Shown: positions 33,484 through 44,531 of the stretch, piece after piece
Position numbering within the stretch: position 1 is the stretch's first letter
How the letters are laid out: every line of letters starts with the position of its first letter
NCBI GenBank assembly: GCA_936432065.2
Contig: OW386293.2
Coordinates: forward strand, 107,591,795 to 107,655,794
Length of the DNA stretch: 64,000 bases
Direction of reading: 5' to 3'
DNA from: Rutpela maculata
Lineage: Eukaryota; Arthropoda; Insecta; Coleoptera; Cerambycidae
Notes under the pieces: generated by a model
Told to the model about the DNA's origin: nothing
Database searches by the model: none
What the model saw: only the letters and a program-made list of their open reading frames with translations
Program-made: the position numbers and the translations under genes

Positions 33484-35486
33484 TTCCGTCAAAATTCATA
33501 AAGATTTGAAAATTGGTGGGTATGTTGGAAATAGCATAAGGATTACTAAACCAAAAAGTTCCCATCCCTAAATAGTGTGCTTCATCCCCAAGGACGTCCT
33601 TTCTACCCCCATTTTGAGTTTTTCTAGATTATCTCGGCAACGATGTAATTTTCAACAAAAATACCTATATACAAAATTGTTCCTTGGAAAATTCTCTATC
33701 AAAAAAGGTTTTTACCACTTTTTTCCTAAAATTAATAATAACGTGGGAAATATGGCGCAAATATAAGGGTTGGTTCCGACTAGCACTCTCTACAGTACGA
33801 TTTACCTTAAAGTTTAACGTTTAACGCTTAAAATAGCAGTAGGCACAAATTTATTTACAATTTTAATAAATATACAACTTCCACCCCCTCACCTCTATAA
33901 AAAGACCGTGTTGTACTTATTTCCACACCACCCTAGAGGTAAAGTACTTGGCGCGTTTTTTTTAAAGTGGTATCCCCTGTAGGCCTAATCCACTAATTAT
34001 CAAATGTTAATTATAAATGGTCGTCTTCCACAGATTCAACATTCAAGCATGATTGTCCATGGCGATGATAACACATTGTAGAGCAACGCAAGCCTGCTCT
34101 TCTGCAACTACACCTGTATTCGCACCCTAATTTACATGAACATGAAATAAGCGTTAAAACAGATTCGAGAGCTGGTTCTTTTATAGTCATTATTGGGATT
34201 AATATACCGCCAACTTTTTTCCACCCCCAATCGGTAGCTTTGAGCGTCACGTTTTTCCATGTTTGAATTTGGTGAAAAACTCGATAACAGTGTTGCCGAG
34301 CGGCAGCAGAAGTTGGTGGAAGTTTTGACAACATAACAGTGTTGCTGGCTTTACCAACTAGTCTGTTAAAAGACATAAATCTGTATTCATCTAGACTTTT
34401 TTCTGCCGAGGTACAGTTGTATAAAGCTAAAATAAATCGCTCTCCCATGTTTGCAATTTCTTCATGAGTAGCTTCCTCATTGTTGAAAGTTTGTACAATA
34501 TGTTGTAAATCACTTCTTTTATTAAATACATTGATTGCATTCACTTTCCCTTTGGAAAAAAACGCCGAGGTTGTGTCACAACCGCTGATGGCATGTACAA
34601 ATAAAATGGCGGATTTGCAATTTTTTAAGAAAGTTGCAGATTGTAAATCTTGAGAACTGTAAATCCTTTTACAGGTATTACCCTGTTTTTCTTTTAAAAA
34701 TTTAATGTCTTTGTCAGAGGGAGAAAGTGCAATAAGAAGGACTAGCAGGTCAATATCTTGCCCTACGACAACAGCTGTATCGCAATTCTTAAATTTTTCT
34801 ATAACAGTTTGTATTATTAATAAATCGGCGTCATCCGCAGCAACGAACACATCTATACCTTCAGTTCTAAACCTTTTCACTAGCTCTGTAATTAAACGTT
34901 CTTTGTTAAGCAAATTACTTAGGAACTTCTGCTGAGTTTCAGAAACACCAGTATTTTCGTCAAACATAATTTGAGGACAGCTTCTTTGAAGTGTCCGCCT
35001 TTGTCGTTCTAGGCTCTTCGTGCTGTTTGCATTTTCCATATAACCATCGAACACGACAGTTACTCTATTCCCGTAATTTTGCATCTGCGATGAAGTACCA
35101 ACCCCCGTAAAGGGCAATGACCTATGGAAGTGCGGAATGATGTGCTGCATAGTAACACCGAACATTTCGGTGATGGTAAATAGATAACGAATTATATGAC
35201 TTGCGCTAATTACGGCCCTGATTTACCAACGTACTATTCGTTTGAGGAGAAATGGTCTAAAAACCTTTTTTGTAGAGAATTTCCTGTAGAACACTTTTGT
35301 ACATAGGTATTTTTGTCGTAAAATGCACCATTTCATGGATAATTTTAAAAAAGCGAAGATTGGGGTGAATACTATGTCGTAGGGGATGAAGCACACAATT
35401 TAGGGGTGGGAACTTTTCGGTTTATTATTACACATGCTGTCCTGATTATTTCCACCAATTTTCAAAACTTTATGAATTTTGTCGAA
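33484..35486. mobile_element. TIR element E3 (2003 bp) with the best family A gene
   Basis: The left end TTCCGTCAAAATTCATAAAG and right end (inverse TTCGACAAAATTCATAAAG) are followed inward by long inverted similarity: TTGAAAATTGGTGG, AAAAGTTCCCATCCCTAAAT / GGGGTGGGAACTTTT, GTGTGCTTCATCCCC, and AAAAAAGGTTTTTA. TA flanks both ends (33482-33483, 35487-35488). It splits a LINE: joining the flanks at a single TA leaves an uninterrupted frame (LRFYRNLNCNITELI). The only gene inside is the minus-strand family A ORF. Confidence 0.85.
34011..35165 (-). CDS. Family A protein: predicted FEN/PIN-like nuclease core plus CXC-like zinc tail
   Basis: 384 codons, uninterrupted; the frame stays open upstream to about 35230, so the ATG used is provisional. 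Conserved blocks: VTVVFDGY (D40), ERQRRTL (53-59), KFLSNLLNK (80-88), AADDADLLI (D111, D112, D114), VVVGQDIDLLVLL (D137, D139), LFVHAISGCDTTSAFFSKGK (D197), GERFILALY, LPPTSAAARQH (282-292), ATDWGWKKVGGILIPI (310-325). The Cys-rich tail has C342, C344, C348, C352, C354, C361, C365, C373. The spaced aspartates (FDG; two acidic pairs; GCD) parallel FEN1/XPG-type nucleases, where they bind two metals; the tail resembles tesmin/CXC DNA-binding motifs. I recognise the family as abundant and unnamed in invertebrate genomes. The nuclease fold is inference. Relatives usually have more N-terminal sequence, so it may be 5'-incomplete or lack an exon. Confidence 0.7.
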   Translation of the reverse strand: MFGVTMQHIIPHFHRSLPFTGVGTSSQMQNYGNRVTVVFDGYMENANSTKSLERQRRTLQRSCPQIMFDENTGVSETQQKFLSNLLNKERLITELVKRFRTEGIDVFVAADDADLLIIQTVIEKFKNCDTAVVVGQDIDLLVLLIALSPSDKDIKFLKEKQGNTCKRIYSSQDLQSATFLKNCKSAILFVHAISGCDTTSAFFSKGKVNAINVFNKRSDLQHIVQTFNNEEATHEEIANMGERFILALYNCTSAEKSLDEYRFMSFNRLVGKASNTVMLSKLPPTSAAARQHCYRVFHQIQTWKNVTLKATDWGWKKVGGILIPIMTIKEPALESVLTLISCSCKLGCEYRCSCRRAGLRCSTMCYHRHGQSCLNVESVEDDHL

Positions 35487-35488
35487 TA

Positions 35489-35815
35489 TATCGCAATTTG
35501 AACTGTAATATTACTGAATTAATTAATAATTTAAAATTTCAAGCAAAATGTGACTTAGTGAACTATACATGCCAAAATGTAATTGAGAACACCACAAACA
35601 TTAAATACCTGGGTCTGATAATAAGTGAGACAATGAGATGGTATGTTTATACCGAATACTTTAACACGAAATTAAGAAAACTTGTCTACGTGTTTTATAA
35701 ACTATGCAATATTCTTCCCATTAATATCTTAAAAATGACATATAAATCATTAGTGGAATCAATACTTACGTATGGCATCATAGTATGGGGTGGGGCATAT
35801 TATAACAGTCAATTA
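35489..35815 (+). pseudogene. LINE reverse transcriptase thumb, right half (split by E3)
   Basis: Continues the element at 33165-33481: LNCNITELINNLKF, TNIKYLGLIISETMRWYVYT, then KMTYKSLVESILTYGIIVWG, the region after the RT palm in Jockey/CR1-type LINEs. It resembles the 44859-45374 C-terminus (SIIKYGIIAWGG), so the two LINEs are probably one family. Truncated at about 35815. Confidence 0.8.
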
Positions 35816-35867
35816 CCCAAAAGTTACCCAAAAATGGAAGGGGATGAGGTACGTTCACCAGCTTAAA

Positions 35868-36005
35868 TTCCGACACTCGATCAGTGAAGCACGCTGAGAG
35901 AGTTCGGCATTTGGATGGATGAACCAAGTATCTCAGTCGATAGGCTACTAACGGAGACAATCCCGGGCCGTTGAACCGCCAGAGACCCAATTCTTGAAAT
36001 CTCAT
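35868..36005 (+). mobile_element. Second 5S-rRNA-derived fragment (SINE-like)
   Basis: Contains CTCGATCAGTGAAG-CACGCTGAGAG and GTTCGGCATTTGGATGGATG AACC, which line up with the 5S rRNA internal control region (A-box side, then TTGGATGGGTGACC). GC-rich relative to its surroundings. No tail or TSD resolved, and it differs from the copy at 6410. Confidence 0.55.
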
Positions 36006-36094
36006 GAGAAAATTACGTCATTTTCTCACAATTTTGTGAGATTTAAGTACAACTGTTTTCTTGAAAGAAATCGTAGGAAATATTTCTCTCGATA

Positions 36095-36295
36095 TTGATG
36101 GAAAAAATTCCCAAGGGTTTTTACGGGAATTCGAAAGTTCTCTTAATAAATTTTACTTTTAGGTTATGTTTACAGATTGCGACGTTAATTATGGGAGATG
36201 AGAAACTAGATTTTGGCTTACTTGAAGATGATGTTAATGTTATACCAGCTGAACTAGTATGTGCAAATCTAAATCCAGATTTAGGTGCTGGATAA
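36095..36295 (+). other. Short open frame, unknown
   Basis: 66 codons ending GDEKLDFGLLEDDVNVIPAE then LVCANLNPDLGAG. The acidic second half looks protein-like, and there is an in-frame ATG at 36188. No family recognised. It lies between a 5S-like scrap and a family A2 gene, so it may be part of a TE. Confidence 0.25.
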
Positions 36296-36728
36296 GAAGC
36301 TCTCAGAATATCATGGTATGACAGCCCAAGAACTGCCGGAAATACCTATCATACCGATTTATGAGTGGACTGTCTGAGAGTAGATTTAAAAAATATACAA
36401 CACTCCAATAACCTTCATATCAATATTTTCCAAATTATTCAATTAATGTAAATTTTATTAAACAAACGACTAATTTTTTTCTTATATTTGAAGTTTAAAC
36501 ATATGCAAATAAAAAATAGGCTAATTATTAGAGCAGTTAATTCTACATACAATTTTTTGGATTTTGAAATAATCTATTCAAATCTTACTAAAAGCCAATC
36601 ATTCTAGAATTATTATATCAATAATAAAAATAAAATTCAAGAATAAGAAAAATCAGTGCTTTTGCTGACAAGAGGAGAAATGACGGTTATATAATTAATA
36701 ATTGTACATTTTTGAGAAATAGTATTTA

Positions 36729-37600
36729 TTAATAATAATCATCAAAGTTAATATCATCACAATCGTAATGTCTATCGTCCTCTGATTCTTCACTTTTGTG
36801 TTAATTTTCATTATTACCAATAATTTCTGCGACTTTTAGTGGAGCTGCTTGGCCAACATACCATAATGGTTCGAGTCCATTTTCTTCATTAAATTGCCAT
36901 CCACAATCTGTCGGGTCATATAAAATACAGGTTGGTTCAGTCGCATTTTGCCATATTGCATTTACAAATATGGTCCGTATAATTTTTTGCGATAAAGTTT
37001 TCCAGCACGAAGGAATATTACTGGAATTAAAGTTTATCATGCCTTTATAAAATGCATCTTTGTCACTTGTACTGGCAAGAAAATTTTAAAATAGTTCAAA
37101 TCTTGCACTATTAACACTACATTTTGTACATTTCATTGGTAAGTTTTTGTATTATATCTATTTTATCTTTATTGAAAATGTCTTCTGAATTTGTGAGATG
37201 TTGAAAAATATTTTGATATTCTTCATTTTGGATGAGATTGTATGGTCTAATTTTTCCTTTACGGACAAAAGCTGCAGTACAGTCACTACCTGTAAAAGCT
37301 TGACAAAGTGAGCCTAATTGTTGTGCATGATCTGTACAATTTACATATCCAATTTCGTTATTGCTCTTAGTGGTCATCCATATTTCTAAACCTTCGAATT
37401 TGTGTATGTTTTCAAGACAAATGACCAAAGCGTCGGTATCTACTGATCTGATAAGGATTTTTGAGTTTTGTGGACATTTTATTAAATGAAAAAACCCTGG
37501 TATCCGCCTCTTCAGGGTCACATGCATAATCTTCATTTTGCACTCGAACAGCTGTCTCATTATTATTTGTGTAGACAAAACAATGCTCTTCAACTGTCGG
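36729..37600 (-). pseudogene. Family A2 protein (diverged relative of family A), broken
   Basis: Upstream frame 37593-37117: NSKILIRSVDTDALVICLEN (DTD pair as in the GxDxDLL block), then EIGYVNCTDHAQQLGSLCQ, then AFTGSDCTAAFVRKGKIRPY (the GCDTTSAF.kGK block with GSD). A break follows near 37115, then frame 37040-36801: IPSCWKTLSQKIIRTIFVN, IWQNAT, YDPTDCGWQFNEENGLEPLW and GQAAPLKVAEII, with an interrupted acidic end (SEESEDDRHYDCDD) to about 36729. It shares the order of family A but belongs to a clearly different subfamily and has no Cys-rich tail. No flanking TIRs were found. Confidence 0.68.
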
Positions 37601-37695
37601 AAAAACTTTTTTATCTTGCAGAATGGAGCTAAACGAACTATCAGTCGAAATATCGTACCATAATATTCACAAAGACGAACAATATTTTTAAAAAA

Positions 37696-38808
37696 ATGTT
37701 TCCACGCTATAACGGTAAAACTTTGGTACCTATTATTTGTGCCAAATTGAAATATTATGGTTTTGATTATGAATCAGTGGCTTTTTTACAATCATATTTA
37801 ACAAACAGGCAACAACAAATTAGAATTAACAATAAAACTTCAGATCTGGCCAACATAGAAGCTGGAGTTCCACAGGGATCAGTTATTGGTCCTCTACTCT
37901 TTATCTTATATACTGCAGACATTTTAAAGTCTATAAGATTTTCCAGAGTTCAAGCATATGCTGATGATTCTCAAATTTATATTAGTTTTTTAACTGAGAA
38001 TATGGTCGCAGCAGAGGCTAGCATCAACAGCGATTTAGAGATGTTATACAATAAGTGTGAAAAGCACAATCTAAAAATGAATGCTAAAAAATCACATGTT
38101 ATGATATTTGGTGCTAAGTCAAAAGTCAACATTGTTAAGAATTCTATTTCAATCAGAATTAATAATTACCCTTTGCCCGTTGTATCAACTTCTAAAAATT
38201 TAGGCTTAATTATAGATGATGATTTCAGATTCGAATCTCACGTAGATAATCTGTTAAAAAAATCTTATTGCTCCATGAAACTTTTATACTCTAACAGGTT
38301 CTTATTGAATGGTGATTTAAAAAAGGTTCTATGTGAGTCCCTTGTTTTATCTGCGTTTAACTATTGTGATTTTATTTATGGTCCCTGTCTTACTCTGTAT
38401 TCAAAAGGTTCAAACTGTAAACGTATTCAAAAGGTTCAAAATTTCTGTGTTCGCTATATGTTTGGATTACGTAAATTTGATCACATATCACACAAAATTA
38501 ATGAACTTAAATGGCTAACCATGGAGAACAGAAGATTACTTCACTTAAACACATTTGTTCAAAAATTATTAAACGTAAATATTGATTGCTCGTTGAAGTC
38601 AAAGCTAATTATGAGATCTCATATTCATAATGTTAATATTAGACAAACCAATATGTTTACTCTCCCTCATCATTCTACAGCTATATTTCAAAGAAGTTTC
38701 ACATATAATGCTGTTAAGTCATTTAATAAACTTCCCTCTTCTATAAAAACTCTAAAAACTCCTAATTTTAAATATCAGTTTAAACAGAATATACTACTGA
38801 CGCAATGA
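37696..38808 (+). pseudogene. Jockey-like LINE ORF2, 3' two-thirds of RT to C-terminus (370 aa open)
   Basis: An open frame from the RT palm to the natural stop. Motifs: CAKLKYYGFD, EAGVPQGSVIGPLLFILYTA, QAYADDSQIY (YADD at aa 88-91, intact), HNLKMNAKKSHVMIFG, KNLGLIIDDDFRFESHV, then the C-terminal domain with YGPCLTLYSKG, NFCVRYMFGLR and FNKLPSSIKTLKTPNFKYQF. A 5'-truncated insertion: upstream RT, endonuclease and ORF1 are missing and the first ~12 codons are not LINE. The undamaged frame suggests a fairly recent copy. 3' UTR and (TTA)n tail follow. Confidence 0.9.
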
Positions 38809-39274
38809 GTCTGCGTGTGGGGAGCGCTTGTGCTGGGGTCCGCTTCTTTTGGAGATGTTGTCTAGCCTGATTTTGGACTTGAAATGTGTTTTGAGTTCAT
38901 GATCGGCGCGGGCAGCGTTTTTTCTCGGAGGGAGCGGGCCTCTGCCCAGCTGCTTCTCACTTGCAGAGTTATAGTTTAACATTTATATTTATATTTAAGA
39001 TAATATATGTTATACAGTTCGCTGCAAGGTACCTTTATATCTTTAATTGTATCTATTTAAATAAATAATTATTTTCTGCTAGCATGCTACCTGCAGCATG
39101 TTAAATGTAAGAATGGCCATAAGCTGAACTTCGCATGTAGCAGGTAGTCATACCCCGATAAATTGTATTATATAATGCGAGCATATATGTTTGTTTGTTT
39201 ATTTATTTACTTCTGTATCTTTTGCTTTAGAATATTATTTGTTAGTGTTATTTATTGGGGAAAAAATAAAGACG

Positions 39275-39275
<1 letters not shown>
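38809..39275 (+). mobile_element. 3' UTR of the 37.7-kb LINE
   Basis: From the ORF2 stop to GGGGAAAAAATAAAGACGATT immediately before the (TTA)n tail. Includes a GC-richer block at 38810-38960 and GCTACCTGCAGCATG / CATGTAGCAGGTAG inverted segments around 39090 and 39140. Confidence 0.7.

Positions 39276-39370
<95 letters not shown>
39276..39370 (+). repeat. (TTA)n microsatellite, LINE tail
   Basis: About 31 uninterrupted TTA units following AATAAAGACGATT. It encodes spurious poly-Leu and poly-Tyr frames. Position directly after a LINE 3' UTR indicates it arose as the element's tail. Confidence 0.9.
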
Positions 39371-40600
39371 CACCTACTTCAGGTATGACAGACATTTTCG
39401 GCAGAGTAGAGGTTGTCATACCAGGGATTTCTGAAAGAGAATGAAATTGGTTTTTAATGTCTTAAGTGAGACACTATGTGTATCTACGTAGAGATATTGA
39501 AATGAAAATCAATAGGCACACTTACTGATTTTGGGTTAAAAGTATTTTGTTCATTACAGAAAGATTTATCATTAATTTAGGTGATGATTGCGATAGTGAA
39601 ATCGACATAAGTAAATTGTAATTTTATTCTAAAGATATGAATAAAGTAAAATATTATTATCATTATAGATTTAAACGATACAGTTTCTCAGTCAAAGGTG
39701 GAAAGCATATACCGATCCCTCGCACGCCATTGTTTGATCCATCTAGGAATGAAATTCACCATATTATTATTTCGCACATCCAGTATTCATCATATCAAGT
39801 GTCCAAATTTGAAATCGGTATCTGAAATAAAATCAAAATTTTAAATCTCCAAATATGATGCGTTTTCTTTGCCTCACCCAGTGTTATTGATGGGCAAATA
39901 TGGCTGAAACTTCTGAAAACTTTAATGAGGTACATCTGTATTATTTGTAGGATATAAGAGTTTCTATTTCACTTAAAATATGAAAATATATATTCTAACC
40001 ACTCTATCATATGCTTTAATAGATATGTTAATGGTTTCCCTTGTTATAAGGATTCCACTGTCTAAATATGATATGGCATAAATTAACCTGAGTTTAAGAA
40101 GTCGCAAAAGGTGACTGACATTAATAAGATTTCTTTCTAACCCCAATACTAATTTAAATCACTCTTTGAAACGCTCCGGTAATTTTGTAAGGAGTATTAA
40201 TTAGTATATTATATAGTATATTTTAAAATATTTAATTAAGAAAGTTATATCCGGAATTAGAAATTCAGACTCATTTTAACTTAGTTCTTGTTTCCGATAC
40301 TAACTTCAGCTAGAATATAGAAATATTGAAATAAATGAACATTACGTTAATATTTGCGTATTAAATAAACATACCGTATAGAAAAACAAAAAAATTGTTG
40401 TTGAATACTTTAAAAAAGCTATTCAATGACCACAAACTCGACCCCCCTACCCCTACTCCCTGGGGGTGTGTTGGGGGGGTGGGCAACTTTGAAATCTTAA
40501 ATGAAAACCCCATTTTTATTGCAGATTCAGATTCTATGCTACAAAATACATAGGTTTTTTCTGAAGTTTTTTTTGATTCCCGATAGATGTCGTTGTAATC
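39371..40600. other. No recognisable gene
   Basis: AT-rich. The part from about 40380 (a C-run ACCCCCCTACCCCTACTCCC and GGGGGGGTGGG) probably belongs to the following transposon's 5' flank. Confidence 0.4.
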
Positions 40601-40663
40601 GCAAAAAAATAAGATTTTCCTCAATTCTCAACGCCACACAACGCATCAAGCATAAAAAATTAA

Positions 40664-41718
40664 GTGAAAATGGTACTCACAGTGCGTGAAAAAATTTATA
40701 TTGTGCAATGCTACGGAATTGGCGGTGAAAACTCGCTAAGAGAAGTGGTAAGCCAATTTAATTTGAAATTTCCAAACAGTGCTTTGTCACGTACTCAGGC
40801 TATGATAATAATTAAAAAGTATCTGGCTACTGGTAGTGTTTTTAACATGAAAAGGAAAATAAAAGCATATGATGAAGACAATGTTGGGGCTATTATAGCT
40901 TTATAGCTCATGCCTCTGTTATAGAAAATCCTACAATGCCACTACGAGAGAAATCAGCTCTTATTAATATTAGCAAGTCTGAACTCCAAGGAATTTACAA
41001 GGCAAAGAAAATTAGGGCATATAAAGCAAATTATAAACAGACGCTTGAAGAGGGAGATGACGGCCGTAGGTTGGATTTTTATTTGACCATTGGAGAAAAA
41101 ATCATGGAAGAGAGATTTTATCATCATTTCATAATTTTCTCAGATGAATCCACATTCACAACCAATGGTGTTGTTTCATCTCAGAATTGTCGGTTTTGGG
41201 CTTCTGAAAATCCAAGTTTTAGAATTCATTGTAGAAGACAATATTCTAAAAAAGTGAATGTGTGGTGTGCCGTTTCTTATCACGTTGGAGTTATTGGATT
41301 TTATTTCATTGAGGGAAGGTTAAACCAGCACACTTATTTACAGCTTCTTGAAAGATTTTCTGAAGAACATTTAAATATTTTAAGAGATATGCCTTTAGTT
41401 CATTTTCAATATGATGGCCACACAGAAATGGTTAATCGGTGGTTGAATTTAAATTTTGGAGAAAATTGGATTGCCAGGAATGGACCGGTCAAGTGGCCGG
41501 CGAGATCCCCAGACCTACCAATATTGGATTTCTTTTTATGGGGTCGCCTCAAGCAGTTGGTTTACGCTGAACCACTTCCTAACGATGTAGCAGTATTGAA
41601 GCAGAGAATTACAAATGCCGTAAACTCTATACCGTTAGATCATATTCGAAACAGTTTTAAGGACTTCAGGCGAACGATCGAAATGTGTGTGGATGTGGGT
41701 GGTAGCTACGTCAAATAA
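40664..41718 (+). pseudogene. Tc1/mariner (IS630-type) transposase, frameshifted
   Basis: The N-terminal frame 40664-40906 holds a DUF4817-like helix-turn-helix (EKIYIVQCYG, NSALSRTQAMIIIKKY). A stop and frame change at 40904-40935 precede the DDE frame 40936-41718: FSDESTF (first D, aa 70 of this frame), VNVWCAVSYHVGVIG, HFQYDG (second D, aa 160), and WPARSPDLPILDFFLWG (third D, aa 198). D2-D3 spacing is 37 versus 41 in the intact relative at 50232-51287, because four residues around the usual APPH are deleted. GC content and motif order match that relative. Non-functional. Confidence 0.88.
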
Positions 41719-42315
41719 TAAAAAAAAATGTAAACATTGTTTTGTATTGGTCAATAATTAATTTGTTTGTGAATCTGTTATGTTTTTGACATTTATTACT
41801 TGTTACAATTTTTAAACCTCATTAATCTTCTGTTAGTAATTGTTTCATGTTCTACAATTAGGTCGACTTACATCTCGTATATTCAATTTTTTATTTACCA
41901 ATAGCCTACTTTTTGAGATGATTAACATTTGCTCCTACACAACTTTAAATATGAATTCAACTCTTAATTCGCAAAAAATGGGAAGTTTCAAAAAAATAAT
42001 TTTATATTCCCGAAATTCGGTACAGAGGTATAAAATTGCATTCTAAATAACTTTTCTTAGTGAAATTTTTTGATATTTTGAAAAATAAAGGTACTTTATT
42101 AGTGGTGATTTTTACAACTTTGCTTATAAAACATCCTGTAGAACACCAAATCAAGTCATTTTCGGTATATTTTAGTTTTATAACAAGCAGGACTCAATGT
42201 CCAAATACCATTCCAAAATTCCAAAATTTTTGGTCCATTACACTCTTGTTACATCTATCCTGAGACACACTGTATATAGCTAATTTAAGTTGTGATGGAA
42301 TAATGAAATAATTTA
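41719..42315. mobile_element. Probable 3' flank of the broken Tc1/mariner
   Basis: AT-rich with small open frames of no similarity. CCTGAGACACACTGTATA at 42259-42276 looks like a TIR end, but no mirror was found upstream, so the left end is probably lost. Confidence 0.35.
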
Positions 42316-43397
42316 CAGGGTGTTCCATTTAAAAACCACAGTTTATGTCTATATTTCGAAAACTGGGGCATACATAATTTTTTTTCTTACCAGCAACGGA
42401 TTCTCCTCAAAAAAGTGCCTTAAGAATGTGTTACTCGATTTTTCATTCGACACTTGGTAATTGAGAGGTCATCCAAATTTGCCAATTTTCCAAAAACGCT
42501 CTGTAGATCGGTAGTCGAAAAGCGTAGACGATCGCGGTTTGTTTGTTTCTCTTAAAATTGAGCTCAGGACACCTGTATCAGTTTTTGTCTATCTGCCATA
42601 GTTTTAGATAAAACTCCAATTCCCATCTAATTTAGTCCACACTGTACTGGTCATTAATGGTTTAGTTATCAATTATCGTTTTAATTGTATTTTATGTACA
42701 TTACTAAGACTGATATATATTTTCCATTTTTTGGGTTATCTTTACTATGTATAATTATTATATATTATATTATGATGAGGATGATTATATTTCTATATTA
42801 AATATGACATTATTATGAGAAAACTCATAACATTCTCGCTCTCTCTCCGTATAATTGATTGTGTTTTACAAAACGGCACAGCCATTTCAAATTTCCTTTG
42901 TAGATCAAAGGGGCCAAATAATGGTCGAGAGACAAAGAACACATATTATTGCGGAGGATGCCTTTGTTTCACTGGGAAACATTTTGGGAGGTATACGTAC
43001 GAGTATATCGTGTTTTTAGTGTTCGATTGATAAGTCGTCCGGTTGCTGAAGGGGGGTGTCGCTCGCTACCCTCGCAAGGGTTTACTTGCTAATTCTCAGG
43101 CGAGCAACTCAATAACGAGGCTTTGGCAAGACAAAGTCAACTACCCTTAGTATGGCCCGGAACTTTGCACTAATTACAGTTGTAATTCATCTTGTACTTG
43201 CGGCTTACGGGCGCAACTTGAATCAGGTCTCGTCGATACGAATTGTTATTAGCCCAGTAATACTGGATTAGGAAGTTGAAAAAAATACAGAACTATAAAT
43301 TTGTATACAGACCCTACCCACCTCTAATACGGTTAGATAGTTAGGGAGCCGTGGGCCCAAAAGTGCGATGAGAAGCTTTTTGAGGTGAAAGCACATA
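42316..43397. other. No gene; TE-like scraps
   Basis: Starts ACAGGGTGTTCCATTTAAAA, a phrase also found inside the TIRs of the 49.2-kb transposon (GGGTGTTCCATTTAAAAATC). 42850-43370 is more GC-balanced and unassigned. Confidence 0.35.
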
Positions 43398-43853
43398 GTC
43401 TGGGAGGCAGCGTCAATTTTAATTACATCATTTCAACAAAGCTCATTTTTTCATTGCTTATCGAAGAATCGGGTGTCAGCTACTTCAATCGCGGAGATTA
43501 AAGGCATGGGAGGCTGCGCATCCGGTAAAATAATTTCTTGTTTCGCGTCAATCCAACAGGGCTACTAAACTATAAATAGTTTATTTATGTAATATAAATG
43601 AAAAAAAGATGTCAGCTGCATAGGGTAAGGAGCGAAGTTTGTCAGCTGCCCTAGTATGTATGAAAAGCACGAGAAAATTCGTTAAATTCGTCATTTCAAC
43701 AAAGCTGAAATTTATTTATATGTTAGTTTACGATATAAAAAAACAATTAAAAAGTGTCAGCTGACAATACCATGGGACAAAACCTGTCAACTAGGCCTTT
43801 TAATGTACCGCAGCGTCCAGGCGCTCACCGCGCGCGGTATCTTTAACAGAATA
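43398..43853 (+). repeat. Left arm of a 5.7-kb inverted-repeat structure
   Basis: About 455 bp that reappears inverted at 48655-49122. The outer edge is GTCTGGGAGG and the inner edge is the palindrome ACCGCGCGCGGT then ATCTTTAA. Five TGTCAGCT(G)-type motifs are spread along it (43476, 43609, 43639, 43757, 43787). Confidence 0.8.
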
Positions 43854-43855
43854 GA

Positions 43856-44112
43856 ATAGAATAGAATATTTATCTAATACATAAAAATCTCGTGTCACAG
43901 TGTTTGTTATCGAACTCCTCCGAAACGGCTTGACCGAATTTTAAGAAATTTTTGGTGTATATTTGGTAGGTCTGAGAATAGGTCGTAGGCTATTTTTTAT
44001 ACCCCTAGGTGATAAGGGTGGCCCTATCCAGAAATTTTCTTTTTATTTTTTGGACAAAAATTTATAATTTATATGGCAAAACAACGTTTGCTAGGTCAGC
44101 TAGTTTATTTAT
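43856..44112 (+). mobile_element. Possible Helitron 3' end
   Basis: An (AGAAT)n start, then AAAAATCTCGTGTCACAGTG, CTCCGAAACGGCTTGACCGA and the end CAAAACAACGTTTGCTAGGT CAGCTAGT. I know this ending as a very common insect repeat terminus. The final CTAG followed by T fits the Helitron CTRR-T rule, but no autonomous protein is present. Confidence 0.4.
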
Positions 44113-44531
44113 ATAGGTTAACAAAAGATACAATGATTAATTTTATAGGTATAAATAAATAAATGAGTGATTGCTTAGACTCGTTAGAGTCTGTGAGCAA
44201 TAGGTAGTTTGATAAGTGTCTGCGTACATGTGCGAAATACCCAACTAAGTTCTATTTATTTTGCGAAGGGTCCTAAGAACCTGAATGCAAAGGCAATAGA
44301 CCAGTGTTGCGTATTATAAATATATGTTTTCATGGATTTTATAAAACATGTATTTACATTTAATTATAAAAGAATTTGATGCGGGTGAATTTTTAGGTAT
44401 CAATATTAAGAAAAATATTAAAATTAAAATATTAGAAGTTAACTTAAAACGAAAATCTACAAATAAAAAACATAAATTTGAGGAATTAAAAAACTTAAAG
44501 ACTAAAAGAAAGCTTAAAGACTTCCATTATT

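Noticed and set aside
34705..34935. 76-aa plus-strand ORF
   Set aside because: Antisense shadow of the family A ORF in E3.
39163..39444. Poly-Leu and poly-Tyr open frames
   Set aside because: They are translations of the (TTA)n LINE tail, not genes.
43020..43290. tRNA- or 5S-headed SINE near 43.05 kb
   Set aside because: GC-richer with an A-rich end, but no pol III boxes or TSD could be identified.
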